Source: Methylomicrobium sp051061015 (lineage in GTDB: Bacteria; Pseudomonadota; Gammaproteobacteria; Methylococcales; Methylomonadaceae). From it: DNA of 64,000 bases. Positions within the stretch are counted from its first letter, which is position 1. Every line of letters begins with the position of its first letter. This document shows positions 43,341-52,324 of the stretch, piece by piece. The DNA is taken from contig JBPFEG010000052.1 in NCBI GenBank assembly GCA_051061015.1, positions 1 through 64,000 of the forward strand, given 5' to 3'. The notes beneath the pieces were generated by a model. That model searched no databases. It was not told the origin of the DNA and worked only from the letters and a program-made list of their open reading frames with translations. The position numbers were made by a program, and so were the translations under genes.

Positions 43341-43856
43341 ATGGAGAAAAAGCATAGCTTGACGCGCGAGGAATTGTTGATGTCCGGGAGGGGCGAACTG
43401 TACGGGCCCCAGAATGCCCAATTGCCGTTACCGCCTATGCTGATGATGGATCGTATTACCTTGATTACCGATGAAGGCGGCTTGTACGGCAAAGGCGAAA
43501 TCATCGCAGAACTCGATATCAAGCCCGACCTGTGGTTTTTCGACTGCCATTTTCAAGGTGATCCGGTCATGCCGGGTTGTCTGGGGCTCGATGCGATGTG
43601 GCAACTGGTCGGGTTTTTTCTGTGCTGGATGGGAGGGCCCGGCAAGGGGCGCGCGCTCGGCGTTGGAGAGGTCAAATTTACCGGGCAGGTATTGCCTACC
43701 GCCAAAAAGGTGGTTTATCACATTCACATGAAGCGCCTGATCATGCGCAAGCTGGTGATGGGTATTGCTGACGCGACGATGGAAGTGGATGGCAAAAAGA
43801 TTTATGAAGCGACCGATCTGCGTGTTGGTCTATTTACTTCTACAGAAGATTTCTAA
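43341..43856 (+). CDS. fabA: 3-hydroxydecanoyl-ACP dehydratase/isomerase
   Basis: 171 residues, one hot-dog domain. It dehydrates 3-hydroxydecanoyl-ACP and isomerises the trans-2 to the cis-3 product, the branch point to unsaturated fatty acids. His70 in FFDCHFQGDPVMPG is the catalytic His, at the same position as in E. coli, and the acidic partner is in CLGLDAMWQLVG. fabB follows 12 bases later, the usual gammaproteobacterial pair. Confidence 0.97.
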   Translation: MEKKHSLTREELLMSGRGELYGPQNAQLPLPPMLMMDRITLITDEGGLYGKGEIIAELDIKPDLWFFDCHFQGDPVMPGCLGLDAMWQLVGFFLCWMGGPGKGRALGVGEVKFTGQVLPTAKKVVYHIHMKRLIMRKLVMGIADATMEVDGKKIYEATDLRVGLFTSTEDF

Positions 43857-43868
43857 GGTTTAAAAGCA

Positions 43869-45089
43869 ATGAAAAGAGTGGTGGTAACCGGTTTGGGCAT
43901 TGTTTCCAGTATTGGCAATAACCGGGATGAAGTCGTTGAATCGTTGAAGCTCGGCCGGTCCGGAATCGGCTTTGCAGATATTTACCGGGAACTCGGTTTT
44001 CGCAGCCATATCCACGGTGCGATCAAGATCGATCTCGAAGCGTTCATCGACCGCAAGATCAAGCGCTTTATGGGCGATGGGGCGGCATTCAACTATATCG
44101 CGATGCAGCAGGCAATCGACGACTCGGGTCTGGCAGAAAGCGATATTTCGAATGAAAGAACCGGCCTGGTGATGGGATCTGGCGGTCCTTCGACTTCGAA
44201 TCTGGTTGATGCTGCAGACATACTGCGCGAAAAAGGCGTTAAAAAGGTGGGCCCTTATATGGTGCCGCGTACGATGTCCAGCACTAATACGGCCTGCCTT
44301 GCGACCCCGTTCAAGATCAAGGGCGTCAATTATTCGATCAGTTCCGCCTGCGCGACCAGCGCGCACTGCATCGGTCATGCAGCTGAACTGATTCAGATGG
44401 GTAAACAGGATATCGTATTCGCGGGCGGCGGCGAGGAAGTGCACTGGACCATGTCGGTGCTGTTCGATGCGATGGGGGCATTGTCGTCCAAATATAACGA
44501 TACTCCGGAAACCGCATCGCGCCCGTATGACGAAACCCGCGACGGCTTCGTGATTTCCGGCGGGGGCGGGGTATTGGTCATCGAGGAATTGGAACACGCG
44601 AAAGCGGGCGGCGCGAAAATTTATGCCGAATTGACCGGCTATGGCGCAACATCGGATGGTTACGATATGGTGCAGCCTTCGGGTGAAGGCGCAGTGCGCT
44701 GCATGCGCCAGGCCTTGGCTACGGTGCGCAACAAGGTGGATTACATCAATGCCCACGGCACCAGTACGCCGGTTGGCGATACCCGCGAACTGGAAGCGCT
44801 GCGGGCCGTATTCGGCGCGGGCGAAGTGCCGAAAGTCAGTTCAACCAAGTCTCTGACCGGTCATGCCTTAGGGGCGGCCGGCGTGAACGAGGCGATTTAT
44901 TCGTTGCTGATGATGGAAGAAAACTTCCTGAGCGCCTCGGCCAATATTACCCAGCTTGATCCAGGCGCAGAAGGCATTCCGATCGTGCGCGAGCGCGAAG
45001 ATAACGTGACTTTGAACACGATCATGTCGAACAGTTTCGGTTTCGGCGGCACGAATGCCACCCTGGTGTTCGAACGCTACACCGGTTGA
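43869..45089 (+). CDS. fabB: 3-oxoacyl-ACP synthase I
   Basis: 406 residues, thiolase fold. It condenses malonyl-ACP with acyl-ACP, including the cis-unsaturated intermediate made by FabA. Cys161 in SSACATSAHC is the acyl-binding nucleophile, with the catalytic His residues in NAHGTSTPVGD and LTGHALGAAG. SNSFGFGGTNA closes the fold. It shares an operon with fabA, and a strong intrinsic terminator begins 11 bases after the stop. Confidence 0.97.
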   Translation: MKRVVVTGLGIVSSIGNNRDEVVESLKLGRSGIGFADIYRELGFRSHIHGAIKIDLEAFIDRKIKRFMGDGAAFNYIAMQQAIDDSGLAESDISNERTGLVMGSGGPSTSNLVDAADILREKGVKKVGPYMVPRTMSSTNTACLATPFKIKGVNYSISSACATSAHCIGHAAELIQMGKQDIVFAGGGEEVHWTMSVLFDAMGALSSKYNDTPETASRPYDETRDGFVISGGGGVLVIEELEHAKAGGAKIYAELTGYGATSDGYDMVQPSGEGAVRCMRQALATVRNKVDYINAHGTSTPVGDTRELEALRAVFGAGEVPKVSSTKSLTGHALGAAGVNEAIYSLLMMEENFLSASANITQLDPGAEGIPIVREREDNVTLNTIMSNSFGFGGTNATLVFERYTG

Positions 45090-45099
45090 ACCTGTCTCA

Positions 45100-45120
45100 G
45101 GGGCCGTAAGGCCCCTTTTT
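45100..45120 (+). terminator. Rho-independent terminator of fabAB
   Basis: GGGGCC (45100-45105), loop GTAA, GGCCCC (45110-45115), then TTTTT. It directly follows the fabB stop at 45089. Confidence 0.9.
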
Positions 45121-45152
45121 CGTTATCCCTTTTTGATTTTTCTTCTCTGCGC

Positions 45153-46049
45153 ATGTCGGATACCCGCTCGAAAACCCGCACTCAATTCAACAAACTGCAA
45201 AAGCGTCTGCGTCACAACGTCGGCGATGCGATCGCCGATTACAACATGATCGAGGACGGAGACAAGGTGATGGTCTGCCTGTCCGGCGGCAAGGACTCGT
45301 TCACGCTGCTCGACATTCTGATGAATCTGCAAAAGACCGCGCCGGTGCAGTTCGAGATCATTGCGGTGAATCTGGACCAGAAGCAGCCCGGCTTTCCGGA
45401 GCATGTGCTGCCGGAATACCTCGAATCGATCGGCGTGCCTTACCATATCATCGAGCGCGATACCTATAGCGTGGTCAAGCGCGTGATTCCGGTGGGCGCG
45501 ACGACCTGCGGGCTGTGTTCGCGGCTGCGTCGCGGTATTCTTTACGGGTTTGCCGAAGAGCACGGTGTAACCAAGATTGCGCTCGGCCATCATCGCGACG
45601 ACATTCTGGAAACTTTTTTCCTGAATATTTTTTACGGCGGCAAACTGAAAGCGATGCCGCCCAAACTGCTCAGCGACGACAAGAAAAACATCGTGATCCG
45701 ACCGCTCGCTTATTGCCGCGAGAAGGATATCGAGCGTTTCTCTGTCTTCAAAAACTTCCCGATTATTCCGTGCAATTTGTGTGGATCTCAGGAAAACCTG
45801 CAACGCAAGGCTATGAAACAGATGTTACAGGGTTGGGACAGACAGTTTCCGGGGCGTCTCGAAACGATCTTCACCAGCCTGCAAAATGTCGCGCCGTCGC
45901 AATTGGCCGATGTGCAGTTGTTCGATTTTGTCGGATTGCAACGCGGTGGGCTGATAGAAGAAGTGCCGATTCCGCTCGAGCAGCCTGTCATTTTCAACCG
46001 GAACTTTGCGAAAGCCCGCACGTCGGCAATTCTGGGAACGGCTGACTAA
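45153..46049 (+). CDS. ttcA: tRNA 2-thiocytidine(32) synthetase TtcA
   Basis: 298 residues. PP-loop ATPase motif CLSGGKDSFTLL near residue 50. The iron-sulfur cysteines are CGLCSRLRRG and CNLCGSQ. It thiolates C32 of certain tRNAs. LALGHHRDDILET and RLETIFTSLQNV are TtcA-specific. It is a single gene between the fabAB terminator and a convergent rhodanese gene; the latter could supply sulfur, but TtcA normally takes it from IscS. Confidence 0.96.
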   Translation: MSDTRSKTRTQFNKLQKRLRHNVGDAIADYNMIEDGDKVMVCLSGGKDSFTLLDILMNLQKTAPVQFEIIAVNLDQKQPGFPEHVLPEYLESIGVPYHIIERDTYSVVKRVIPVGATTCGLCSRLRRGILYGFAEEHGVTKIALGHHRDDILETFFLNIFYGGKLKAMPPKLLSDDKKNIVIRPLAYCREKDIERFSVFKNFPIIPCNLCGSQENLQRKAMKQMLQGWDRQFPGRLETIFTSLQNVAPSQLADVQLFDFVGLQRGGLIEEVPIPLEQPVIFNRNFAKARTSAILGTAD

Positions 46050-46140
46050 GGGCTTCCCGCCGTCTGTTTTGACCAAACCCAGAGGGGCTGCTACTGCTTC
46101 AGCTTTGCTACTATGGATGCCCCAGGCGCAGGGTGGGTTA

Positions 46141-46533
46141 TCAGCTCTGTTCCCAAGGCAGTCCATGAAAGCGCCAGCCACCTAGATTGCCACGGTGTTT
46201 GTTCTGGTCGAGCGGCCCTTCGAATCCTTCCAGAATATTGATCAGATGCTTGTAGCCAATTTGTTCGAGCAATTTGGCGGCATCGAGCGAGCGTTGACCG
46301 CTGCGGCAGAGCAGTAGGATCGGGGCCTCTTTATTCGGGACTGCGGCTTGAACCTCGGCGGCAAAATTCTGATTCAACTGCCAGTCCGGCGCTTCTTTCC
46401 AGGGAATATGCACTGCGCCGGGAGGATGGCCGATGAAAGTATGTTCCATCTTGGTACGGACATCGACGAGGACGGCCTCGCGATTGTGCTGTAACAAGTT
46501 CCAGCACTGTTGCGGAGTTAGATTTTCGATCAT
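46141..46533 (-). CDS. Rhodanese-domain protein
   Basis: 130 residues, one rhodanese domain. The active-site loop is CRSGQRS, with the sulfur-carrying Cys, preceded by VLVDVRTKMEHTFIGHPPGAVHIPW. Such proteins transfer sulfur from persulfide donors to acceptors. Length suits a single-domain rhodanese with a short C-terminal tail (HGLPWEQS). It is the last of three minus-strand genes (LysR, methyltransferase, rhodanese), 15 bases behind the methyltransferase. Confidence 0.9.
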   Translation of the reverse strand: MIENLTPQQCWNLLQHNREAVLVDVRTKMEHTFIGHPPGAVHIPWKEAPDWQLNQNFAAEVQAAVPNKEAPILLLCRSGQRSLDAAKLLEQIGYKHLINILEGFEGPLDQNKHRGNLGGWRFHGLPWEQS

Positions 46534-46548
46534 GGTAGGGTCTCTTGG

Positions 46549-47124
46549 TCAGGTTTTTTGGCCGACAAATTGGGCTTCATTACGAAGGCCCTGCCTTATA
46601 TCGCCGATAGCGGCATTTTCGCGGTAAAATACCGTCCGCAACGGCGAAAACAGGTCCAGCAATTCATTGGTTTCCAGCAGATAAGCCGGGTTATTTGGGC
46701 CTTCGGCAGCGACTTTCAGCCGGGTAAAGGTTTGATAGAACAACAGGCCGTCCGGTTTCAACGCGCCTATTATCGCATCCTTCAATGACCGGTCAAGAAA
46801 GCGGCTGATCACGATCACGTCAAATGCGGCATATTGCAACGAGCCAGGAGTGATGGCTTCCTGCCTTGCATCGATCGCAAGCTGACGATGGTCGGCGTAA
46901 GCCTTCAATTTTTCGATAGCGGTAGCTGAAATGTCGAGGGCGGTAACCTTCAATCCATGCTCGGCAAGGAAAATCGCGTTGGCGCCGAGGCCTGAGGCGA
47001 GATCGAGCGCACCGCCTGCAGGGGGCAACAGAAACGCATTTTCGGCCAAAACCGGGGCCGGCGCTTCTTTGCCAGGTTCGTCCTGACTGTAGATGCGGTC
47101 CCATTTTTCGCGGAGTCCGTTCAT
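46549..47124 (-). CDS. SAM-dependent methyltransferase (TehB-like)
   Basis: 191 residues. Motif I is ALDLASGLGANAIFLAEHG and motif II VTALDISATAI; the N-terminal REKWDRIYSQ is typical of the TehB/thiopurine-type family. The substrate is unknown; detoxification of metalloid or thiol compounds is possible by family. ATG 47124 is chosen because it overlaps the LysR stop (ATGA) and starts at the conserved segment; an upstream frame to 47166 exists. Confidence 0.83.
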   Translation of the reverse strand: MNGLREKWDRIYSQDEPGKEAPAPVLAENAFLLPPAGGALDLASGLGANAIFLAEHGLKVTALDISATAIEKLKAYADHRQLAIDARQEAITPGSLQYAAFDVIVISRFLDRSLKDAIIGALKPDGLLFYQTFTRLKVAAEGPNNPAYLLETNELLDLFSPLRTVFYRENAAIGDIRQGLRNEAQFVGQKT

Positions 47125-48035
47125 GTTTCCGGGCCTTCTAGCTTGCTGACGCGAGGTTCCAGCCAACCCTGCAGGAACTCCATGAACACGCGGACTTTCG
47201 CAGATAAATATTTCCGGTGCGGATAAACTGCATGGACCTCCAGAGGCGGAGAAGGATAACTTTGCAGGACGGGCTGAAGTCTGCCGCGCTCGATATCCCA
47301 GCCGACAATATAAATCGGTAACATCACCAGGCCCATGTCGTTAATCGCCGCGATCCGGATCGCATCCGCCACATTGGCTTGCAGGCGGCCGGTAACATTG
47401 ATCACCTCAAAGCCTGATTCGCTTTTGAAAGGCCACTTATTTTTCGGATGAATGGACCAGTTGATCAGGCAGCTATGCTGAGCGAGGTCCTGCGGAGTTT
47501 GCGGGGTGCCATGTTTGGCGAGATAGGTGGGCGATCCGCAGACCACGAGCGAAGAACTGGCCAGTTTGCGTGCAACCATGCTGGTATCGTTCAAAGCGCC
47601 CAGATAGATCGCCAGATCGATGCCGTCCTCGATCATGTCGCCGGGACTGCTCTGAATGATCAATTCGATATTCAGGTCGGGATGCAATTTCAGAAATTCG
47701 GAAATCGCGCGGGCAATATGCGTGGCCCCGATTACCGGAGGCGCACTGATTCGTAACGATCCGCGCGGCTCGGTTTGCAGGTGGGTCACTTGCGATTCCA
47801 TTTCCTCGATATCGAGCAGTACCTGCTGGCAGCGTTCGAAGTAGGATGCGCCCACTTCCGTCAGGCTCAGGCTGCGCGTGGTGCGATTGAAGAGGCGAGT
47901 GCCGAGGCTGCTTTCCAGATGCATGATGTGCTTGGTCGCCATCGCGCGCGAAATGTCCAGGTCGCGGGCGCCGCCGGCAAAACTCCCTGCCTTCGCGACG
48001 CGAACAAAAACGTTCATGCTGGTTAATTTATCCAC
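47121..48035 (-). CDS. LysR-family transcriptional regulator
   Basis: 304 residues. The N-terminal winged helix (about 1-65) has the usual KLTSMNVFVRVAKAGSF...LEssLGTRLFNRTTRSLSLTE. The effector-binding part (from ~90) resembles the subgroup with RGSLRISAPPVIG. The start is GTG 48035, because CAGGAG lies six bases upstream; the frame continues to a TTG at 48050 without such a site. It is coupled to the methyltransferase gene and probably regulates its own operon, but the inducer is unknown. Confidence 0.92.
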   Translation of the reverse strand: MDKLTSMNVFVRVAKAGSFAGGARDLDISRAMATKHIMHLESSLGTRLFNRTTRSLSLTEVGASYFERCQQVLLDIEEMESQVTHLQTEPRGSLRISAPPVIGATHIARAISEFLKLHPDLNIELIIQSSPGDMIEDGIDLAIYLGALNDTSMVARKLASSSLVVCGSPTYLAKHGTPQTPQDLAQHSCLINWSIHPKNKWPFKSESGFEVINVTGRLQANVADAIRIAAINDMGLVMLPIYIVGWDIERGRLQPVLQSYPSPPLEVHAVYPHRKYLSAKVRVFMEFLQGWLEPRVSKLEGPET

Positions 48036-48232
48036 GGGATTCTCCTGCAATCAAGCGGTTTGGCGGATTTTTAAGAGACGTAGAATCGCAGGATGGGTTT
48101 GCCACTTCTACGCGGCCAAGGTCGGGATGGAAGATAAGATCATTGAAATCCTATTTTTGTTTCGAAAAAGGAAACAATGAATTTATTATATGCGTTATTG
48201 TATCCTATTTTAAAGACTGTATAGTAATACCG

Positions 48233-50329
48233 TCACAGATTTTTCTCTGTTTCATCGGGCAGTGCCTCCTCAAATTTATTCGCTGCCTGATTTTCGAGCC
48301 TCTCCTTGTAATTGCCGAGGAGAGGTTTTTTTTTATCTGTTTCCGCAGAATCCGGTGTTCCGTTTTGGGGTTGAGCCTGTTTCCAGAGCAAATCCTCAAT
48401 TCCGCATTGCGGGGCAAAGCCTGAGACGGTCTCAAGTAAAATTTCCCGGATTTGCCCGTGATCGTCCTGCTCTGCCGCTTTGTCCAGTCGCTCCAGTCGG
48501 CAGGCTAGATCAGTCCATCCAATCACATGCTCCTCGGCTCGCATGATGCGAGGGTGATCGGTTTCGGTCACATGATCGCCGATCAGCAGTTCTTCATAAA
48601 GCTTCTCGCCGGGTCTGAGGCCGGTAAAGCAGATTTCGATTTCACCGTCCGGGTGTTCCTGATCCTTGATTTCGAGGCCGCTTAAATGAATCATACGTTT
48701 GGCCAGATCGAGAATACGGACCGGTTCCCCCATATCGAGCACAAACACATCGCCCCCATTACCCATCGCACCAGCCTGAATGACCAGCTGAGCGGCTTCC
48801 GGAATCGTCATGAAATAACGAATGATATTCGGATCGGTTACGGTGACCGGACCGCCGCGTTTGATTTGTTCTTTGAACAACGGTACTACCGAGCCGGAGG
48901 AGCCGAGGACATTGCCGAAACGCACCATCGTGAATCGGGTGGACTTCCGGAGCGTCGCTTCGGCGCTGAAGGCCTGCAGGATCAGTTCGGCGAAACGTTT
49001 GGTCGCCCCCATCGTATTGGTCGGGCGAACCGCTTTATCGGTCGAGATCAGCACGAAGGTTTCGACCTGCGCCATTACGGCTGCCTCGGCCGTGCGTAAA
49101 GTGCCGAATATATTGTTACGTATTGCGGCAACCGGATTGTGTTCGACGATCGGCACATGCTTGTAGGCGGCCGCATGATAGATCGTCTGGACCTTGAAGG
49201 TCTTGCAGACCTTGACGAGGCGGGCGGCGTCCGTGACCGAGCCTAAAATCGGGTAAATCGGCGGATTTTCGTTTGTGGCAAAGCGCGATATCCACAAGCG
49301 CAGTTCCTGCTCGATCGCATACAAGGCATATTCGCTCAATTCGAATAATACCAGGGCTGACGGCCTCAGTGCGATGATCTGCCGGCACAATTCGGAGCCG
49401 ATCGAGCCGCCTGCCCCGGTCACCACCACCGACTTGCCGGTGATATTCGCGTGCAGCAGTTCAGAATCGGGCGTCACCGGATCGCGGCCCAGGAGATCTT
49501 CAATACCGATTTCGCGGAGAGTATCGAAAGTGATTTTGCCTTCGGCGATCTCGGATACGGCCGGCATCGACAGCACATGGACTGCATAAGGTTCGAGCAG
49601 GCGGATCAACTCGCTTTTGCGTGCCCGCTTGGCTGACGGTATCGCGAGCAGGACGCTTGAAATTTCATAGCGCTCAATCAGATAATTTAAAGCCGAAACC
49701 GGGTAAATTTTGAGCCCGTGGATTTTGTGTTTATGCAGGGAAGGATCGTCATCAATAAAGGCAACCGGCTCAAATTCGCGTCCGAGCGCCAAGGCCGAGG
49801 CCAATTGCACACCGCCGCTGCCTGCGCCGTAAATCAGCACATTTTTCTTCGGTTGACGGGCAGGACTGTGCCCGCCGCCGAGCCGGGTATAGGTATCTCC
49901 AAGCCACCAGCGCGCAAAAAATCGGCTGCTGCCGACCAGCAGTATCATGATCAGCCAATTCAGGATGGGCACCGTCCGCGGCAGATTGCGAATGCCGGCT
50001 TCATAAAAAATGAAAGGCAGAAAATAAATGACGGAGAAGGCAGCGGCATAAATCGTGACCGCCTGCACGATGGTCCATAATGCCTTCATTTCGATATAGC
50101 GGATGATTGCCCTATAGAGGCCGAGGCGAATGAAGATCGGAATGGCCAGTACAGGGGTGATGGCGATCAACATCCACTCGATATTTCTGGGCACAAATAA
50201 AGTGCCCCAACGCAGCGAAAAAGCCGACCATAAAGCCAGAACCGCAAACACGACGTCGACGCCGATCAAAATCAGCGCTTTTCTGGGCCGGGACTGGCCG
50301 ATGAACCAATGTGCCAGACGGGGTTTCAT
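48233..50329 (-). CDS. Membrane nucleotide-sugar 4,6-dehydratase (CapD/WbpM type)
   Basis: 698 residues. Four membrane helices at the N terminus (about 15-115) and a first Rossmann domain (VLIYGAGSGGVQLA) precede the catalytic SDR domain (TGAGGSIGSELCRQI near residue 300). TNTMGATKR replaces YxxxK, as usual for large WbpM-type dehydratases. They convert UDP-GlcNAc to UDP-4-keto-6-deoxy sugars, the first step to bacillosamine, fucosamine or quinovosamine. The start at 50329 overlaps the stop of the transferase gene (ATGA). The C-terminal tail is charged and contains a terminator-like repeat. It is the last gene of the polysaccharide cluster. Confidence 0.93.
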   Translation of the reverse strand: MKPRLAHWFIGQSRPRKALILIGVDVVFAVLALWSAFSLRWGTLFVPRNIEWMLIAITPVLAIPIFIRLGLYRAIIRYIEMKALWTIVQAVTIYAAAFSVIYFLPFIFYEAGIRNLPRTVPILNWLIMILLVGSSRFFARWWLGDTYTRLGGGHSPARQPKKNVLIYGAGSGGVQLASALALGREFEPVAFIDDDPSLHKHKIHGLKIYPVSALNYLIERYEISSVLLAIPSAKRARKSELIRLLEPYAVHVLSMPAVSEIAEGKITFDTLREIGIEDLLGRDPVTPDSELLHANITGKSVVVTGAGGSIGSELCRQIIALRPSALVLFELSEYALYAIEQELRLWISRFATNENPPIYPILGSVTDAARLVKVCKTFKVQTIYHAAAYKHVPIVEHNPVAAIRNNIFGTLRTAEAAVMAQVETFVLISTDKAVRPTNTMGATKRFAELILQAFSAEATLRKSTRFTMVRFGNVLGSSGSVVPLFKEQIKRGGPVTVTDPNIIRYFMTIPEAAQLVIQAGAMGNGGDVFVLDMGEPVRILDLAKRMIHLSGLEIKDQEHPDGEIEICFTGLRPGEKLYEELLIGDHVTETDHPRIMRAEEHVIGWTDLACRLERLDKAAEQDDHGQIREILLETVSGFAPQCGIEDLLWKQAQPQNGTPDSAETDKKKPLLGNYKERLENQAANKFEEALPDETEKNL
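48299..48334 (+). terminator. Terminator-like hairpin inside the dehydratase 3' end (plus direction)
   Basis: CCTCTCCT (48299-48306) pairs perfectly with AGGAGAGG (48318-48325), followed by nine T (48326-48334). It reads as an intrinsic terminator on the plus strand, against the direction of the gene it lies in. It could stop antisense transcription entering the polysaccharide operon. Confidence 0.6.
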
Positions 50330-51348
50330 AGGCGATTTTCCGCATCCCCCGCGTTGAACTTGATCGCGGCGATAAGCAAGGGTAGATAGGCTAGGACAAT
50401 GCCTATTAGGCCGTCCAGTAAACCGAGTCCGATCGAGATCGCCAGCGGCAAAAGCCAGAACAGATTGACCGCCCCGACGAAGAGCGTGACGGTTTTATGC
50501 GAACCATAGCGACGCGCCGCGAATTGGTAGGCATGGCTGCGGTGCGCCTCGTGCAGCTTTTCGCCGCGGCGGAAGCGCCGCCACAAGGTCCAGGTCGCAT
50601 CAACGATGAATACGCCCAGCAGGCACAACCAGCTCCAGAGAAAGTTCGGGTTTAGCCAAGCGGATTGGATCGAGATCAAGCCGAGGACAATGCCCAAGAA
50701 ACCGCTGCCCGCATCGCCCATGAAAATTTTGGCGGGCGGAAAATTCCACAGCAAAAAACCAACCGCCGCGACGAGGAGCAGAGCCGGTTCCAGCCATAAA
50801 TCGCCCTGGCCGGACAAAAGGAACAATAACACGCCGCCCAGACAAACGGTAACGGCCTCGATTCCGGCAATTCCGTCGATGCCATCCATGAAGTTGTACA
50901 AGTTCAACAGCCAGACCAGATAGAGGAGGCCGAAGAGGTGGCCGAAACCGCCCAGATCGATGATATGCCCGAGCACAGGTAAAGGCGGAAATCCGCCCAG
51001 CCAGTAAAGTCCCCAGGCTGCGCCGGCAAAATGAGCCAAAAGCCGCCAACCGGCAGCGATATGACGATGATCGTCCAGAAAACCGACGAATGCGACCCAG
51101 GCACCGGCGCCGATTATAGCCCAACCTTGATCTGCCGGTAGAACGTCAAGCGCGAGAAGGCCGCCCACGCTGAGTAAAAACACCGCAACGATCGCCATTC
51201 CACCGCCGCGAGGAGTCGGTTGTGTATGTGAGCTGCGCTGGTTCGGGACGTCGATCAGGTTCGAAATCAAGGCATAATGGCGAATCAGGCCAGTGAACAG
51301 AAATGCAATTGCGAAGGACGTCAACAGTAAGCTGCTGATTTGGATCAC
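50326..51348 (-). CDS. Undecaprenyl-phosphate sugar-1-phosphate transferase (WecA/WbpL family)
   Basis: 340 residues, about ten membrane helices. It starts surface-glycan synthesis by moving a HexNAc-1-phosphate to undecaprenyl phosphate. Motifs: PTPRGGGMAIV, the catalytic NFMDGIDGIAG and FMGDAGSGFLG, and a His-rich cytoplasmic loop HEAHRSHAYQ. These match the MraY/WecA/WbpL family. The start is a GTG at 51348 overlapping the epimerase stop (GTGA). The neighbouring CapD/WbpM-type dehydratase is the usual partner of WbpL. Confidence 0.93.
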   Translation of the reverse strand: MIQISSLLLTSFAIAFLFTGLIRHYALISNLIDVPNQRSSHTQPTPRGGGMAIVAVFLLSVGGLLALDVLPADQGWAIIGAGAWVAFVGFLDDHRHIAAGWRLLAHFAGAAWGLYWLGGFPPLPVLGHIIDLGGFGHLFGLLYLVWLLNLYNFMDGIDGIAGIEAVTVCLGGVLLFLLSGQGDLWLEPALLLVAAVGFLLWNFPPAKIFMGDAGSGFLGIVLGLISIQSAWLNPNFLWSWLCLLGVFIVDATWTLWRRFRRGEKLHEAHRSHAYQFAARRYGSHKTVTLFVGAVNLFWLLPLAISIGLGLLDGLIGIVLAYLPLLIAAIKFNAGDAENRL

Positions 51349-52322
51349 TTACGGACTCCTAAATAATGTTCCGCAGTCGCGCGCAACGCCTGATCGACGC
51401 TAAGGGGAGGATGCCAGCCAAGCTTTTCGCGAGTTTTATCGATATCGACCTGCAAGGAGCCGCAGAGCTTTTGGATCGACGCGGTTTTGCCCAGGCAGCG
51501 GGCCGCAAAGTTCAATAATCCCGGTGACATCGGCAAAAGACGGACACGTGTGCCAAGTGCGGCGGCGGTTCTTTGTAAAAGCTCGGGAGTCGCAAGATCC
51601 TCGCCGTCTGCGGCCAGAAAAATCTGATTTGCGGCTGCGGGATGCGCAATGCAGGTGAGGATCAAGTCGACCAGATTATCCACCGCGAGCAGGCTGCGCT
51701 TATTCCGAAGCGAGGCCAAAGGCAGTGGGATGCCTTTGTCGAGCCAGTACATCATGCTGAGAAAATTCCCCTTCACGCCGGGGCCGTAAACCAGGGGAGG
51801 ACGAATGATCACGAATTCCATCGCAGAGTTCAAACAGATCGCGCGCAAAGCATTTTCGGCTTCGCGTTTGGATATCCCGTAGGGATCTTCAGGGGCAGGG
51901 CAGTCATCCGCCAGGAAAGGCCGTCCGGGTGGGGTGATTTCACCATTCACCTTAATCGAACTGATCAGGATGAAGCGTTTGACGCCGGCTTGCAGAGCCT
52001 GCCTGGCCAGATTCAGCGTACCCTCGACGTTCACCTTGCGGTATTCGGCGAGCGGATCCGCCGCGGTATCTTGTATCAAGTGGACGCGCGCCGCAAGGTG
52101 GATTACCACATCAATATTGTGCAAGGCTTCCATCCAATCGGTTGCGCTGTCGATATTGCCTACGGCGAGCGCAGGAAAACCGGAAGGGGCTGTGGCGGCT
52201 TTACGTACCGTCCTTCGTACCATAGCCTGTCGTTTGACCAGAGCAGAGCATAACGGCATACCGATAAAACCGTTTGCGCCAGTCACCAGTACCTTGCAAA
52301 GAGATAAACGATCGGTAGCCAA
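51345..52322 (-). CDS. SDR-type nucleotide-sugar epimerase/reductase (WbpV/WbpK-like)
   Basis: 325 residues, extended SDR. The NAD-binding motif is VTGANGFIGMPL near residue 15 and the catalytic pair is in DPYGISKREAE (YxxxK), with the Ser in ILISSIKVNGE. It likely reduces or epimerises the 4-keto sugar made by the adjacent dehydratase, as WbpK/WbpV do. The start is TTG 52322, supported by AAGGA five bases upstream. Genes on both sides are within a few bases. Confidence 0.87.
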   Translation of the reverse strand: MATDRLSLCKVLVTGANGFIGMPLCSALVKRQAMVRRTVRKAATAPSGFPALAVGNIDSATDWMEALHNIDVVIHLAARVHLIQDTAADPLAEYRKVNVEGTLNLARQALQAGVKRFILISSIKVNGEITPPGRPFLADDCPAPEDPYGISKREAENALRAICLNSAMEFVIIRPPLVYGPGVKGNFLSMMYWLDKGIPLPLASLRNKRSLLAVDNLVDLILTCIAHPAAANQIFLAADGEDLATPELLQRTAAALGTRVRLLPMSPGLLNFAARCLGKTASIQKLCGSLQVDIDKTREKLGWHPPLSVDQALRATAEHYLGVRK

Positions 52323-52324
52323 GG

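Noticed and set aside
48686..50080. Plus-strand frames opposite the CapD/WbpM-type gene
   Set aside because: Antisense shadows; the dehydratase has intact domain motifs throughout.
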